A stretch of 64,000 nt of DNA from Bacteroidota bacterium (GCA_030682255.1 JAUXOK010000026.1:1-64000), one strand, 5' to 3'. Counted from the stretch's first letter, positions 35,510 through 45,700 are shown. The notes: a model not told the origin generated them from the letters alone. Numbers and translations are program-made.

Positions 35510-35556
35510 AAGCGAAGCGACCTCACGAATGCAATAAAACAAACAAGAATGAGTAA
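35510..35556 (+). repeat. Dispersed short repeat, copy C
   Basis: AAGCGAAGCG, then CTCACGAATGCAATAAAAC, an A-rich run and ATGAGTAA. It aligns almost base for base with the insert at 304-357 (minus strand) and shares the ACGAATGC core and ATGAG end with the insert at 550-607. Confidence 0.75.
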
Positions 35557-35572
35557 AAAAAGCTAGCCCCAT

Positions 35573-35692
35573 ATTAAATTTAGACTTTTCAACTTGATTT
35601 TTCAGACCACTGCGGGTGATTTCCTTGAGTCCACTCAAGGAACTTCCCTTGTGGTTTCCCTGAAAAATCCACATTAAAAAGTCAAATTTAAT
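35573..35692. repeat. 120-nt imperfect palindrome
   Basis: Nested arms pair symmetrically: ATTAAATTT..GACTTTT with AAAAGTCAAATTTAAT; GATTTTTCAG with CTGAAAAATC; ACCAC with GTGGT; and a central perfect TTCCTTGAGT-CC-ACTCAAGGAA (35621-35642). A folded RNA or cruciform would be a single long hairpin with two or three internal loops. Confidence 0.85.
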
Positions 35693-35793
35693 AAAGGTGC
35701 ATATCGCTCAGATTTTATTTTCGCTAAATAAATTATAAACAGTAAACGTGCGGCTGGATTCCACATGGATTTATGCGGAACAGCAAATGAGTG

Positions 35794-35850
35794 AAATTTC
35801 CATTTTGGAGATGATTGTGTCTAGCCGTGCAGCTCCAAAATGAGAAATTT
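35794..35850. repeat. Hairpin with 17-bp arms
   Basis: AAATTTCCATTTTGGAG (35794-35810) pairs with CTCCAAAATGAGAAATTT (35833-35850), with one bulged base and a 22-nt loop containing CTAGCCGTGC. Confidence 0.8.
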
Positions 35851-35977
35851 TTATTTGGTGGTGCCTTTTTGTTTCTTTTTGGCACCAAAAAGAAAAAGAA
35901 ATTTTATGTTTATAGGTATTGACTTTTTCTATAGAAATTAAATTCATAATGTTTATAATTGATTTAAACTAAATAAT

Positions 35978-36012
35978 ACAAATGTTGTGTTTTATAAAAT
36001 AGTTGTTAATAT
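35978..36012. repeat. 35-bp direct repeat, right copy
   Basis: Matches 35201-35235 at 34 of 35 positions (T instead of G before TGTTAATAT). It ends 16 bp before the aroA start codon. Confidence 0.9.
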
Positions 36013-36028
36013 TGCAGTTATCAGCTAA

Positions 36029-37252
36029 GTGAAACGCATTTATAAAATATCTGAAACTTTGATTTTTGAACATGAGGTTTATTTGCCTTCGTCTAAAAGC
36101 CTTGCCAACCGCTGGTTGATGATAAAAGCCTTGTCTGAACATCCTTTCGAAATCATCCATCTTTCGGAGAGCAACGATACCAAGGTTTTGAATAATGCCA
36201 TTCATAATCCCAAGCAAATTAATCTCGAGGATGCTGGCACACCCTATCGTTTTTTTACCACTTATGCCGCTTTGAAAGGCATTTCAACACCTTTGCTTTG
36301 CAGTTCTGGCTTAAAAAAACGCCCCATACATCCGTTAGTGGAGGCTTTAACCCAATTGGGCGCTGAAATAAAATATTTGGAACAAGCCAATTATCCGCCT
36401 ATTCAAATTATTAAAAGTGTGAACCTCGATATCCAAAATGTGGACATTGATGGCAGCATGAGTAGTCAGTTTATCAGTGCGCTGATGCTTATTGCGCCTT
36501 TTTTCAACAAAGGTTTAAACATCCATTTAAAAGGCAAACCAAGTTCTTTGCCATACATCCGTTTAACACTAGATATCATGCAAAAAGCGGGCATTGCATA
36601 TTCAGAAAGTGAGAGAAACATTCACATTCCTTCAGGAAAATATCGTGTTAACGAATTTATAACCATAGAATCTGATTGGAGTGCGGCTGGGTTTATATAT
36701 GGCATGATGGCGGTGCATCAAAAAGGTAGCATTAAACTAAAAAACATTTCCAAAAACTCCCTACAAGGTGATGTGGCGACTGTGAGGTTTTTTGAACAAT
36801 TAGGGATTCAAAGTCATACTTCTGGTGAAGATATTGTACTGAGCTATATACCCGATTTTCAGCAAGAAGCAGTTGAATTCAACTTGATAGATTATCCCGA
36901 TATGTTTCCTGTTTTGGCAACCGTTTGTATAGCCAATCACATAGATGTGCATTTTTCTGGCGTTGAAAATCTCACTATCAAAGAAAGTAACCGTATAGCA
37001 GCCATGAAACAAAACACACAAACGATGGGCGCAGTGTTTAAGCAAACATCTTCAGACTCTTTACACATTGATTGTTCAAACATCCTGTTTCCAGAGCATT
37101 GCTTTTTTAATGTTTTTGATGACCACCGCATTGCAATGGCTTGTAGTTTATTTGCCTTCAAAACTTCAATATCCATAGACGATGAAATGGTAGTTAAAAA
37201 ATCTTTCCCTGATTTTTGGGAGGTATTTTTAGGAATTAGGTCACACTGTTAA
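36029..37252 (+). CDS. aroA: 3-phosphoshikimate 1-carboxyvinyltransferase (EPSP synthase)
   Basis: Sixth step of the shikimate pathway: shikimate-3-phosphate + PEP to EPSP. The 407-residue protein, slightly short for the family (about 430), has LPSSKSLANRWL, EDAGTPYRFFTTYAA (NAGT-loop variant), DGSMSSQFISALM, ESDWSAAGF, KESNRIAAM and DDHRIAMACSLFA. The start is GTG, 16 bp after the right direct repeat, so the repeat lies in its promoter region. aroB is at 52.7 kb. Confidence 0.93.
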   Translation: MKRIYKISETLIFEHEVYLPSSKSLANRWLMIKALSEHPFEIIHLSESNDTKVLNNAIHNPKQINLEDAGTPYRFFTTYAALKGISTPLLCSSGLKKRPIHPLVEALTQLGAEIKYLEQANYPPIQIIKSVNLDIQNVDIDGSMSSQFISALMLIAPFFNKGLNIHLKGKPSSLPYIRLTLDIMQKAGIAYSESERNIHIPSGKYRVNEFITIESDWSAAGFIYGMMAVHQKGSIKLKNISKNSLQGDVATVRFFEQLGIQSHTSGEDIVLSYIPDFQQEAVEFNLIDYPDMFPVLATVCIANHIDVHFSGVENLTIKESNRIAAMKQNTQTMGAVFKQTSSDSLHIDCSNILFPEHCFFNVFDDHRIAMACSLFAFKTSISIDDEMVVKKSFPDFWEVFLGIRSHC

Positions 37253-37357
37253 GAAACTCCTGGATAGGACATGGGTTTTAAATTCACAAAAATACCTAAT
37301 ATTAAATTCCAAATGATTAATTTTGCCAAGCAAGCTAAATTACCTCAAATAGATAAA

Positions 37358-39703
37358 ATGGAATTCAAGAACAATGTGCTCTTTTTCTTAATAATAATCA
37401 CATCCAGTTTTCAAAGTTATGCACAAAGCAATCTCAATAATTTAGTTTCACTATCCACTTGGGATTCTTTATTTCCCAAAAGGGCTGGCACCTTTGGAAC
37501 ACACCCTCAAGGTTATACTTATGATTTTTATTCTTATAACAATCTCAATCAAGCGGTTGACGAAATGTCTGATTATTTTGTAGTTATAAGAACAAAATCA
37601 GGAGTATGGGGACAATTAATCACCATCACTAGAAAATCAACGCTACAAACATACACATATTCCAATGTTGATAATTGGTGGTATACCAATTCAACACCCG
37701 AAAACATTGTAATTGTTGATTTTGAAGACTTTTTGAATAAAAACTCTCAAACCAATAACAAACGTGAATTATCCGCTTTTTTGGCAAATATATCCAAAGA
37801 AACTACAGGAGGATGGCAATTCCCTGTTGGTGGAGGCACATCCGGAGATTACGCATCTTGGGGCTTATATTTTGTTCACGAAGTGGGCTACACGCCATCT
37901 AATAGTGCAGGCACATATTCTCAGTCTCATGCAGAATATCCACCAAACCCAAATGTTGGATATTATGGAAGAGGTCCCATTCAATTATCTTGGAATTATA
38001 ATTATGGACAGTTTAGTAAATTTATTTACAACGACAAAAACACTTTGCTAAACTATCCCGATTCTATTCTAGAAAATGGCGTTTTGGCATTTAAAAGCGC
38101 AATTTGGTTTTGGATGATGCCTCAATGCCCTAAACCATCTTGCCATCAAGTGATGCATGATGAATGGGAAAATGACAGCTCTTATTCTTCTCAAAGAATG
38201 TATTACAAGGGCTTTGCACATACCAATAATATTATCAATGGAGGACTTGAATGCAGATCCAATTCTTCGAATGCATTTACCCAAAAAGTTGTTTTACGGT
38301 CCGAACTTTACAAATATTATTTGGGAATAATGGGGTTTAATTCTTTACAAATCAGAAATGAAGATTCAGCTGGTTATTCCACACTTTGCTACTCCACGTC
38401 CTCAGATGCTATGGAAAACTATGCCAACTGCAAAGTATCTAATTCTTATTATGGCTCATTTGGAATTGATTCCATAGTATCATGTCAAGAATATCAATGG
38501 ATAGATAGTATAATCTATACCCAAAACACTAAAACTGCTGTTTATAAAATATCAGGTGGTGATAAGAATGGTAATGATAGCATAGTAATTTTAAACTTAA
38601 TAATTAAACCAAATGCTAAAAGTTTGTTTTCAATTAAAACATGCGAAAGTTATAAATGGATAGATGGCAAAACATACACTGCAAGTTCAGATTCCGCCCA
38701 ATTTATCATTTCAGGTGGTGCTGCAAATGGGTGCGACAGCATCATTACTCTCAACTTGAAAATTCTGCCAAAATCTTTTGCAACAGACCAACAAATGGCA
38801 TGCAATTCGTTTACTTGGATAGATGGCAAAACATACACATCAAGTACAGATTCCGCTCAATTTATCATTTCAGGTGGTGCTACTAATGGGTGTGATAGCA
38901 TCATTACCCTCAACTTGAAAATTTTGCCAAAATCTTTTGCAACAGACCAACAAATGGCATGCAATTCGTATACTTGGATAGATGGCAAAACATATACTGC
39001 AAGTTCAGATTCCGCCCAATTTATCATTTCAGGTGGTGCTGCAAATGGGTGCGACAGCATCATTACTCTCAACTTGAAAATTCTGCCAAAATCTTTTGCA
39101 ACAGACCAACAAATGGCATGCAATTCATATACTTGGATAGATGGCAAAACATACACCGCAAGTTCAGATTCCGCCCAATTTATCATTTCAGGTGGTGCTG
39201 CAAATGGGTGCGATAGTTTGGTTACACTTGATTTAACTTTAACAAAAATCGACATTCAAGTATCACAAGTAAATTCGACACTAACTGCACCTTTTTCAGG
39301 AGAAACATTTCAATGGATTGATTGCAACAAAGGATTTAGCATCATACCAACTGAAACAAACTCCTCTTTTAATGCGACAAAGAATGGTCGTTATGCTGTG
39401 ATAATAAGCAACAAAAATTGCATCGACACATCAGACTGTTATGAAATATCAAACTTGAATTTAATCAATTACAACTCAAAAGAATCAATTTCTGTTTATC
39501 CAAATCCCTTCAATAATTTAATTCAGGTTAATATAGAAGGAAACACATCTTCAAATTATTACATTACAAATTTAACAGGTCAAATCATTCAATCCAATAG
39601 ACTTAAAAATGGTTTGAATATTATTACAATGGAAAACTACAAAGCTGGCATTTATTTTCTTTTTATAGATTCTAAAGTCATTAAATTACTAAAAGTTGAT
39701 TGA
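37358..39703 (+). CDS. Secreted GH19 chitinase with tandem repeats and T9SS type A sorting domain
   Basis: From the ATG at 37358 the 781-residue protein has a clean signal peptide (FFLIIITSSFQSYAQ); upstream in-frame Met codons do not. The GH19 catalytic domain (about residues 25-350) has Glu148 in NISKETTGGW, Glu193 in SQSHAEYPPNP, and the signature GYYGRGPIQLSWNYNYG. The product should hydrolyse chitin or a related GlcNAc polymer outside the cell. Next come one diverged and four near-identical 53-residue repeats, an Ig-like module (FQWIDCNKGFSIIPTETNS), then a type A sorting domain (SVYPNPFNNLIQVNIEG ... AGIYFLFIDSKVIKLLKVD). Confidence 0.9.
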   Translation: MEFKNNVLFFLIIITSSFQSYAQSNLNNLVSLSTWDSLFPKRAGTFGTHPQGYTYDFYSYNNLNQAVDEMSDYFVVIRTKSGVWGQLITITRKSTLQTYTYSNVDNWWYTNSTPENIVIVDFEDFLNKNSQTNNKRELSAFLANISKETTGGWQFPVGGGTSGDYASWGLYFVHEVGYTPSNSAGTYSQSHAEYPPNPNVGYYGRGPIQLSWNYNYGQFSKFIYNDKNTLLNYPDSILENGVLAFKSAIWFWMMPQCPKPSCHQVMHDEWENDSSYSSQRMYYKGFAHTNNIINGGLECRSNSSNAFTQKVVLRSELYKYYLGIMGFNSLQIRNEDSAGYSTLCYSTSSDAMENYANCKVSNSYYGSFGIDSIVSCQEYQWIDSIIYTQNTKTAVYKISGGDKNGNDSIVILNLIIKPNAKSLFSIKTCESYKWIDGKTYTASSDSAQFIISGGAANGCDSIITLNLKILPKSFATDQQMACNSFTWIDGKTYTSSTDSAQFIISGGATNGCDSIITLNLKILPKSFATDQQMACNSYTWIDGKTYTASSDSAQFIISGGAANGCDSIITLNLKILPKSFATDQQMACNSYTWIDGKTYTASSDSAQFIISGGAANGCDSLVTLDLTLTKIDIQVSQVNSTLTAPFSGETFQWIDCNKGFSIIPTETNSSFNATKNGRYAVIISNKNCIDTSDCYEISNLNLINYNSKESISVYPNPFNNLIQVNIEGNTSSNYYITNLTGQIIQSNRLKNGLNIITMENYKAGIYFLFIDSKVIKLLKVD
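38642..39229 (+). repeat. Tandem 159-bp coding repeats in the GH19 protein
   Basis: Copies start at 38642, 38801, 38960 and 39119 (the last partial), exactly 159 bp apart and nearly identical in DNA. Each encodes CNSYTWIDGKTYTASSDSAQ, then FIISGGAANGCDSIITLNLK, then ILPKSFATDQQMA. A diverged ancestor copy lies just upstream, around 38484-38620. The identity implies recent duplication or gene conversion. Confidence 0.92.
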
Positions 39704-39780
39704 TGTTATTGTAAGCTTTGAGAGATGAAATATGGATATTCTAATCCTATTATTTAAATTTTAAACTAAAATCTCGCCTA

Positions 39781-39788
39781 TACTTTTG
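39781..39788 (+). promoter_or_regulatory. Candidate -7 element for the lpxH-like gene
   Basis: TACTTTTG fits TAnnTTTG and lies 50 bp before the ATG at 39839. Confidence 0.35.
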
Positions 39789-39838
39789 TTTGCTTAACAA
39801 CCAATTTTTATTTATGTTTGAAACATCAATCAGCATTA

Positions 39839-40576
39839 ATGATATACTTTGCATCAGATTTTCATTTAGGTGTCCCAAATTTTGAAGCCTCACTAGCTCG
39901 AGAAAAAAAAATTTGCCGTTGGTTAGACACTATTAAAAAAGATGCAACAGAAATTTATTTATTGGGGGATTGTTTCGATTTTTGGTTCGAGTACAAGGAT
40001 GTAGTACCAAAAGGAAGTGTTCGTTTTTTAGGCAAAATTGCAGAATTGACAGACCAAGGTATCAAAATTACTTTTTTTAAAGGCAACCACGATATGTGGA
40101 CCTTTGGCTATTTAGAAAAAGAACTTGGAGTTCAGATGATTTCAAATGAGCTAATCATTGAGCGAAATAACAAAACCTTCTTTTTACATCACGGTGATGG
40201 TATTGGCCCGGGCGACAAGGGATACAAAATAATCAAAAAGATTTTTAGACATCCTTTTTCTATCGCTTTATTTGGTTTTCTGCATCCGAGATTGGGAGCT
40301 GGCTTGGCTAAGTACCTTTCCAGAAAAAGCAGACTTGGCAAAGGCGATTCCGACAAAACCTATCTTGGGGATGATAAAGAGTTTTCTACTTTATTTTGCA
40401 AAGAGATGTTAACCCGTCAACATTATGATTATTTCATATTTGGGCATCGACATCTGCCACTCAACATTCAACTAGATGAAAAATCGCAATACATCAATTT
40501 AGGAGAATGGGTACATGATTTCACTTATGCTGTATTTGATGGCACACATATTGAACTTAAATCATTCAATAACTAA
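39839..40576 (+). CDS. lpxH: UDP-2,3-diacylglucosamine diphosphatase, LpxH-type metallophosphoesterase
   Basis: It hydrolyses UDP-2,3-diacylglucosamine to lipid X in lipid A synthesis, at the inner face of the inner membrane. From the ATG at 39839 (an upstream TTG at 39818 is less likely) the protein has 245 residues. The calcineurin-like metal motifs are SDFHLG, GDCFDFWFEY, KGNHDMW, LHHGDGIGPGD and FGHRH. The GDCFDFWFE motif is typical of LpxH and its Bacteroidota relatives. It is followed by an exported protein 4 bp downstream. Confidence 0.85.
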   Translation: MIYFASDFHLGVPNFEASLAREKKICRWLDTIKKDATEIYLLGDCFDFWFEYKDVVPKGSVRFLGKIAELTDQGIKITFFKGNHDMWTFGYLEKELGVQMISNELIIERNNKTFFLHHGDGIGPGDKGYKIIKKIFRHPFSIALFGFLHPRLGAGLAKYLSRKSRLGKGDSDKTYLGDDKEFSTLFCKEMLTRQHYDYFIFGHRHLPLNIQLDEKSQYINLGEWVHDFTYAVFDGTHIELKSFNN

Positions 40577-40580
40577 AATC

Positions 40581-41381
40581 ATGAAACACAAAGCCATACT
40601 TATCATAAGTCTTTTGCTTAATTTCCCATTATTCAGTCAAACGAATATTACAAAAATCGATTCAATCAAAATCATCAATGGCAGCTCTATCAGTCATGAC
40701 GGCTTGGGGAATCTCTATGTGATTACACCTACAAACGACATCATCAAATACGATTTCAAAGGCAAATTAATCGCTACAGTAAACAATAAAGTTTTAGGCA
40801 ATATTTCTTGGATAGATGCGAGCAACCCATTTGAAATTTATGTTTTTTTCAGAGACCAAAACAAATTGCTTTTATTGGATAATCTCCTCAACCAGCTATC
40901 TATTATAGACTTTGAATCCATTGGCATTTCACAAATTGCTTGTATATCGAGAAGTTTCGACAATCAAATCTGGTTGTTTGATATGGCAGATTTTAAATTG
41001 AAAAAATACAGCAAAGATTTAAAACTCATTTTAGAAAGTGCGCCTTTTAATTTATTGCCCAATTTCAAACAAATCAATCCTACTCAAATTAGTGATTTCA
41101 ATTCAGGTTTATATATTCTCAACAAAAATCAAATTTTTGAATTCGATATTTTTGGCAATTACAACAAAATGGTTTTTAGCGACACATTAATTTCATTTCA
41201 AAAATATGAGCACATGATTGCTTTTACCAAAAACAATCAACTCCTGCTATTCGATACCCAAAACTTTAAAATATCGAGCATACCTCTTGCAACACCAAAT
41301 CTTGTAAAAGATATTAGAATTGTTAAAAATAGAATTTACATATTAACGGATGAATATGTAATTTTGCAACCCCTTCAATAA
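40581..41381 (+). CDS. Exported propeller-like protein of unknown function
   Basis: From the ATG at 40581 the protein has 266 residues and a signal peptide ([19 protein letters not shown]). The mature part consists of repeated short beta units ([59 protein letters not shown]), as in beta-propellers. It has no lipobox or sorting domain, so it is probably periplasmic. Known relatives are annotated only as hypothetical. It sits between lpxH and prfA with 4-bp and 13-bp gaps. Confidence 0.72.
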   Translation: MKHKAILIISLLLNFPLFSQTNITKIDSIKIINGSSISHDGLGNLYVITPTNDIIKYDFKGKLIATVNNKVLGNISWIDASNPFEIYVFFRDQNKLLLLDNLLNQLSIIDFESIGISQIACISRSFDNQIWLFDMADFKLKKYSKDLKLILESAPFNLLPNFKQINPTQISDFNSGLYILNKNQIFEFDIFGNYNKMVFSDTLISFQKYEHMIAFTKNNQLLLFDTQNFKISSIPLATPNLVKDIRIVKNRIYILTDEYVILQPLQ

Positions 41382-41394
41382 AAAGGGAAAGACC

Positions 41395-42471
41395 ATGTTA
41401 GAAAAATTAGAGGCGATAGAAGCCAGATTTCGTGAATTAGAATTATTGCTGAGTAATTCAGAAACCATGCAGGACATGAAACGTTTTACACAGCTGAACA
41501 AAGAATACAGTGATTTAAAAGAAGTGGTTGATACAACCATCGAATACCGCAATTCATTAAACTACTATCAACAAGCCAAAGACATGTTGGCAAACGAAAA
41601 AGATAGTGAGATGAAAGAAATGGCACGTATAGAAGCAGATGAAATGGAAACCAAAATTGCAGAATTAGAGGATACCATTCGATTAATGCTAATCCCCAAA
41701 GATCCAGAAGATGCCAAAAATGCCATTATAGAAATCAGAGCAGGCACGGGCGGAGACGAAGCGAGTTTGTTTGCTGGCGATTTGATGAAAATGTATTACA
41801 GATACTGCGAAAACAAAGGATGGAAAGTGGAGCTTTTAGATGAAAACGAAGGCACAGCTGGTGGTTACAAGGAAGTTATTTTAGAAGTTTCTGGCAAAAA
41901 TGTATATGGTGATTTAAAATATGAAAGTGGTGTTCACAGGGTGCAAAGGGTTCCCAAAACAGAAAGTGCGGGAAGAGTTCACACCTCGGCTGCCACAGTG
42001 GCAGTTTTACCAGAGGCAGACGAAGTAGATGTTCAATTAAACCCTGCTGACATTGATATGCAAACCAGTAGAAGTGGTGGCGCTGGTGGACAGAATGTCA
42101 ACAAAGTTGAAACAAAAGTTCAATTAACCCACAGACCCTCAGGCATCGTTGTTGTTTGTCAAGTAGAACGTTCGCAATTAGGAAACAGAGAGCGAGCCAT
42201 GCAAATGCTAAGAACCAAATTATATGAAATTGCGTTAGAAGAACATAATTCCAAAATTGCTAGCGCCAGAAAAACTTTAGTAGCCAGTGGCGATAGAAGC
42301 GCTAAAATTAGAACATACAATTTTCCTCAAGGCAGGGTAACCGACCATCGTATTAATATGACTGTTTATTCATTAGATGCTTTTTTGAATGGCGAAATTC
42401 AAACCATGATAGATGCATTAAAAGTGGCTGAAAATGCGGAAAGAATGAAAGAAGGAAGCGGAAATCAATAA
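41395..42471 (+). CDS. prfA: Peptide chain release factor 1
   Basis: It terminates translation at UAA/UAG. The 358-residue protein has the codon-recognition PKT tripeptide ([19 protein letters not shown]) and the GGQ loop ([20 protein letters not shown]), the site of Gln methylation and peptidyl-tRNA hydrolysis. The [19 protein letters not shown] segment is diagnostic of class I release factors. Length is normal. ATG start. Confidence 0.97.
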   Translation: MLEKLEAIEARFRELELLLSNSETMQDMKRFTQLNKEYSDLKEVVDTTIEYRNSLNYYQQAKDMLANEKDSEMKEMARIEADEMETKIAELEDTIRLMLIPKDPEDAKNAIIEIRAGTGGDEASLFAGDLMKMYYRYCENKGWKVELLDENEGTAGGYKEVILEVSGKNVYGDLKYESGVHRVQRVPKTESAGRVHTSAATVAVLPEADEVDVQLNPADIDMQTSRSGGAGGQNVNKVETKVQLTHRPSGIVVVCQVERSQLGNRERAMQMLRTKLYEIALEEHNSKIASARKTLVASGDRSAKIRTYNFPQGRVTDHRINMTVYSLDAFLNGEIQTMIDALKVAENAERMKEGSGNQ

Positions 42472-42530
42472 CGAATATCATCTACGAAGCTAAGCAGTTA
42501 CCTTAACTTTTAATAAAAGACTAACAGCAG

Positions 42531-42638
42531 TTAAACCCCAGCAGGGCCTTGTTTCAAACCATCACCATTTTTGCGAATTGGTTTTTCAACACCGCGTTTG
42601 CGACTTTTTACATTCTGATATTTTTTTTGAGTATTCAT
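42531..42638 (-). CDS. Candidate 35-residue basic small protein
   Basis: A short frame from an ATG at 42638, beginning MNTQKKYQNVKSRKRG and ending NGDGLKQGPAGV. It is rich in Lys/Arg and Gly, has no hydrophobic part, and ends in an ordered Gly-Pro motif instead of drifting into random sequence. It lies alone in a 293-bp gap between prfA and the hybrid kinase, on the kinase strand. It could be a ribosome- or nucleic-acid-associated small protein; I recognise no named family. The ordered composition is the only support. Confidence 0.45.
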   Translation of the reverse strand: MNTQKKYQNVKSRKRGVEKPIRKNGDGLKQGPAGV

Positions 42639-42764
42639 GACTCTAATGTTGCTTATTCAACGCAATAACATGTTCAATTATTGTGCCTGATTTTATATAT
42701 TAGACACATCATACGTTAAAAACGTTTCACAACACCAGAAAAAATGATAAAAAAATGACAATTC

Positions 42765-45700
42765 TTAGTTTTTACCTTTCACCAACTTAACTATCTTGTT
42801 GTACAACAAACTTTCATTGATTGGCTTAGATATGTAACCATTCATTCCAAATTCTTGGCATTTTGAAACATCGGCTGTGGTTACATCTGCGGTTAGTGCA
42901 ATAATCGGAATTTGAGATTTCATAACTTGGCGAATGTGTTCTGTAGCTTCAAAACCATTCATTTCTGGCATTTGCAAATCCATCAATATGATATCATAAT
43001 TGTTGTTTACCAATTTTTCAATTGCCAATTTTCCGTTATCTACAATATCAAAATCAAATCCAAAATCTGTTAAGATGATTTTAATCAGCAATTTATTTAA
43101 TTCAAAATCTTCCGCTACCAACACTTTGAGCCCCTTTATTGCTTTATCTATTACAAGTGTTTCTATCTCTTCGTCTTCTTCTGCCTTTATATTTGTTTTT
43201 CCAAAAGGCATACTAAATTTAAATGTTGAGCCAACACCAATCTTACTTTTTAGACTTATACTTCCACCTTGAGATTCTATTAATTGCTTTACAATTGCTA
43301 AACCCAATCCAGTGCCGCCATAAGTATTAGCTGTACCAATTTCAGCCTGTTCAAACACATTGAAAATCGCATCTATTTTATTAGAAGAAACACCAATTCC
43401 AGTATCAGTAACAGCAAACTCAATAATTACATTTTCATCTACTTCTTTAAGCAACGTTAAGCTTACAGAAATTTTCCCTTTGTGAGTAAATTTAACAGCA
43501 TTACTTAAGAGATTTAACAAAATCTGATTTAATCTCACTGAATCACCTAAAACGATTAATGGAATTTTACTGTCAAATTCCTTAACAATCTCTAAATTCT
43601 TCTCTTTGATTTTTAAATAAAAAGAATGCAAGATCGATCTGATAGATTTACGTATTTCAAAAGGCTGGTTTTCAAAAGTCATTCTGCCTGCATCAACTTT
43701 TGCCAAATCAAGAATATCATTTATCAGCAAGTTTAAGGACTTGCCGCTTGTATGTATAGCCTGAACAAACTCTTTTTGATCTGCAGCTATTTGACTTTTC
43801 ATTAATACACTTGTAAAACCTAAAATTGAATTTAAAGGTGTTCTGATTTCATGACTCATATTTGACAAAAACTGTTGCTTGGATTTAGTTGCATTTTCAG
43901 CATTTATTTTGGCATCCATTAACTCTTTTTCAAACAACTTATTTTTTGTTACATCCGAAATAGCTAAGAGGATTAATTCTTCTTGATTCATCTTTTGAAT
44001 GATTCGCCTGGCATTGAGCAACATCGTTTTTTCGCCAATAGACGGAAACATGTGTGAAATTTCAAAATCTCTTAAATCTGTATTTCTTGGAAGAATATCG
44101 TCTAACAATTCTCTAAGACGGGGAATATCCCATTGTTTGTTTCCTAAATCATACAATAAAACCCCTTCTGTTTCATCTCTATTTACATAAAAGGCATTAT
44201 AAAACGATTCATTTGCAGATTTTACTCGAAGATTCTTATCCAACACCAACATGGGCTCATGAAGCGTAGAAAGTAAAGCATCGGCATACTCATATGCCTC
44301 ATTGAGCAGATCATTTCTAGTTTGCAATTCCTGATTGGTGGTGGTCAATTCTTCGTTGGCTGATTCAATTTCCTCTTTGGAAGTTTCCAATTCTTCGTTT
44401 AATGTTTGCAACTCCTCGTTACTAGATACAACCTCTTCATTTGAGCTCTGCAGCTCCTCAGTAAAAGCCTCATGTTCCATTGCTATCTCGAGAGCATCTG
44501 CTTGGGCTGCCGCCAATTCCAATTCAAGCTTTTTTATCCTGCGGTCTTTAGCTAACGAAGCGCCCTTATTTCCCGATTGCGGATTTAAAAAAAACGACTC
44601 TATTTGTTCATGTTCTTTAAAAACAACCAGAAGTAGCGGTTCTTCCATATCATTATTCATTACATCGTTTTTTAATGGAACAATTTCCAAACTCATGATT
44701 CTGAGAGCTGTTTCGCTATTCGAAGCATTCATTTCGATGCCACTTTTGCGATAAGGTTGTTTTGTTTTAATAACCTTAGTAATAGCATTACGTAATTCAA
44801 AAGCAATTTCAGGGCGTGCCATTTTTAAAATATTAAACGTAGGTTTGCCTTTGGGATGGGTTAAAAACAAATCGGTTGAGCCTCTAAACTGAACAATTTC
44901 CATTTGATGATTAATAACCACACTTGCTGGCATAAAATCAGACACCAACAAAGCATCAATGGCATTATCAAGACCATTTTGATTTATAGCATAGTTCTGC
45001 TTAGTTTTGTTTTTATTAGGAATAATTATTTCAATTGCACTTTGTTGTGAAAAACGAGGCAATAAAGCAGGGAGTGTTCGAGAACCTGAATTAATTTTAC
45101 GCGAGAAAACTTTATATTTCTTATTGAACGCTGTAAATAAATTGACAGATTGACTGATGTTTTCAGATTTCCCTAACATCAAAAAACCATCTTCGTTCAA
45201 CGCATAATGAAAGGTGTTGACCGTTTTTTTCTGAGCCGGAATATCAAAATAGATAAACAGATTGCAACAACTGATAAAATCCAATCTTGAAAAGGGTGGG
45301 TCTCTTAAAATATTATGTTGAGCAAATACACACATATCGCGCACCGCTTTATTTACCCTAAATCCACCCTCTGATTTAACAAAAAAACGTTGGATGCGCT
45401 TGGGCGAAACAGATTCCAATTCTTGTAATGAATAATGACCAATTCTGGCTTTGTTGATTGCCTGAACACTGAGATCTGTTGCAAAAATTTGGATAGGTAG
45501 TAATGACGATTTACTCTCCTGTATTTCGAGCAATATCATTGCAATGGAATAAGCCTCCTCCCCAGATGCACATGCAGGCACCCAAATGCGGAGTGTATCT
45601 CCTAATGTTTTCTTTTTTAGCAACTTTGGAAAAATTGTTTCCTTTAAATATTTATGAGTATCAGTATCACGAAAAAAACTGGTTACATTAATTAATAAAT

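Larger units (their letters stand above)
35472..35899. other. Hairpin-rich non-coding element (MITE- or structured-RNA-like)
   Basis: It contains no credible gene; a 62-codon minus-strand frame only reads through the repeats. It begins with a T-rich/A-rich palindrome (35472-35505, CTTTTCTTTTTTT...AAAAAAAAGAAAC) and ends with a related palindrome in the opposite orientation (35859-35899, GGTGCC...GGCACC with poly-T/poly-A flanks), which suggests terminal inverted repeats. Inside are the short repeat at 35510-35556 and two large hairpins. Its base composition is less A+T-rich than the flanks. No transposase is nearby. Confidence 0.6.

Noticed and set aside
35486-35674. 62-codon minus-strand frame in the intergenic element
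   Set aside because: It reads through the palindromes and the short repeat; the translation has Cys/Phe runs from poly-A tracts and no protein-like pattern.
38650-39255. Antisense and alternate-frame ORFs over the chitinase repeats
   Set aside because: They are open only because the 159-bp repeat is a multiple of three and is copied; the sense frame encodes the recognised protein.
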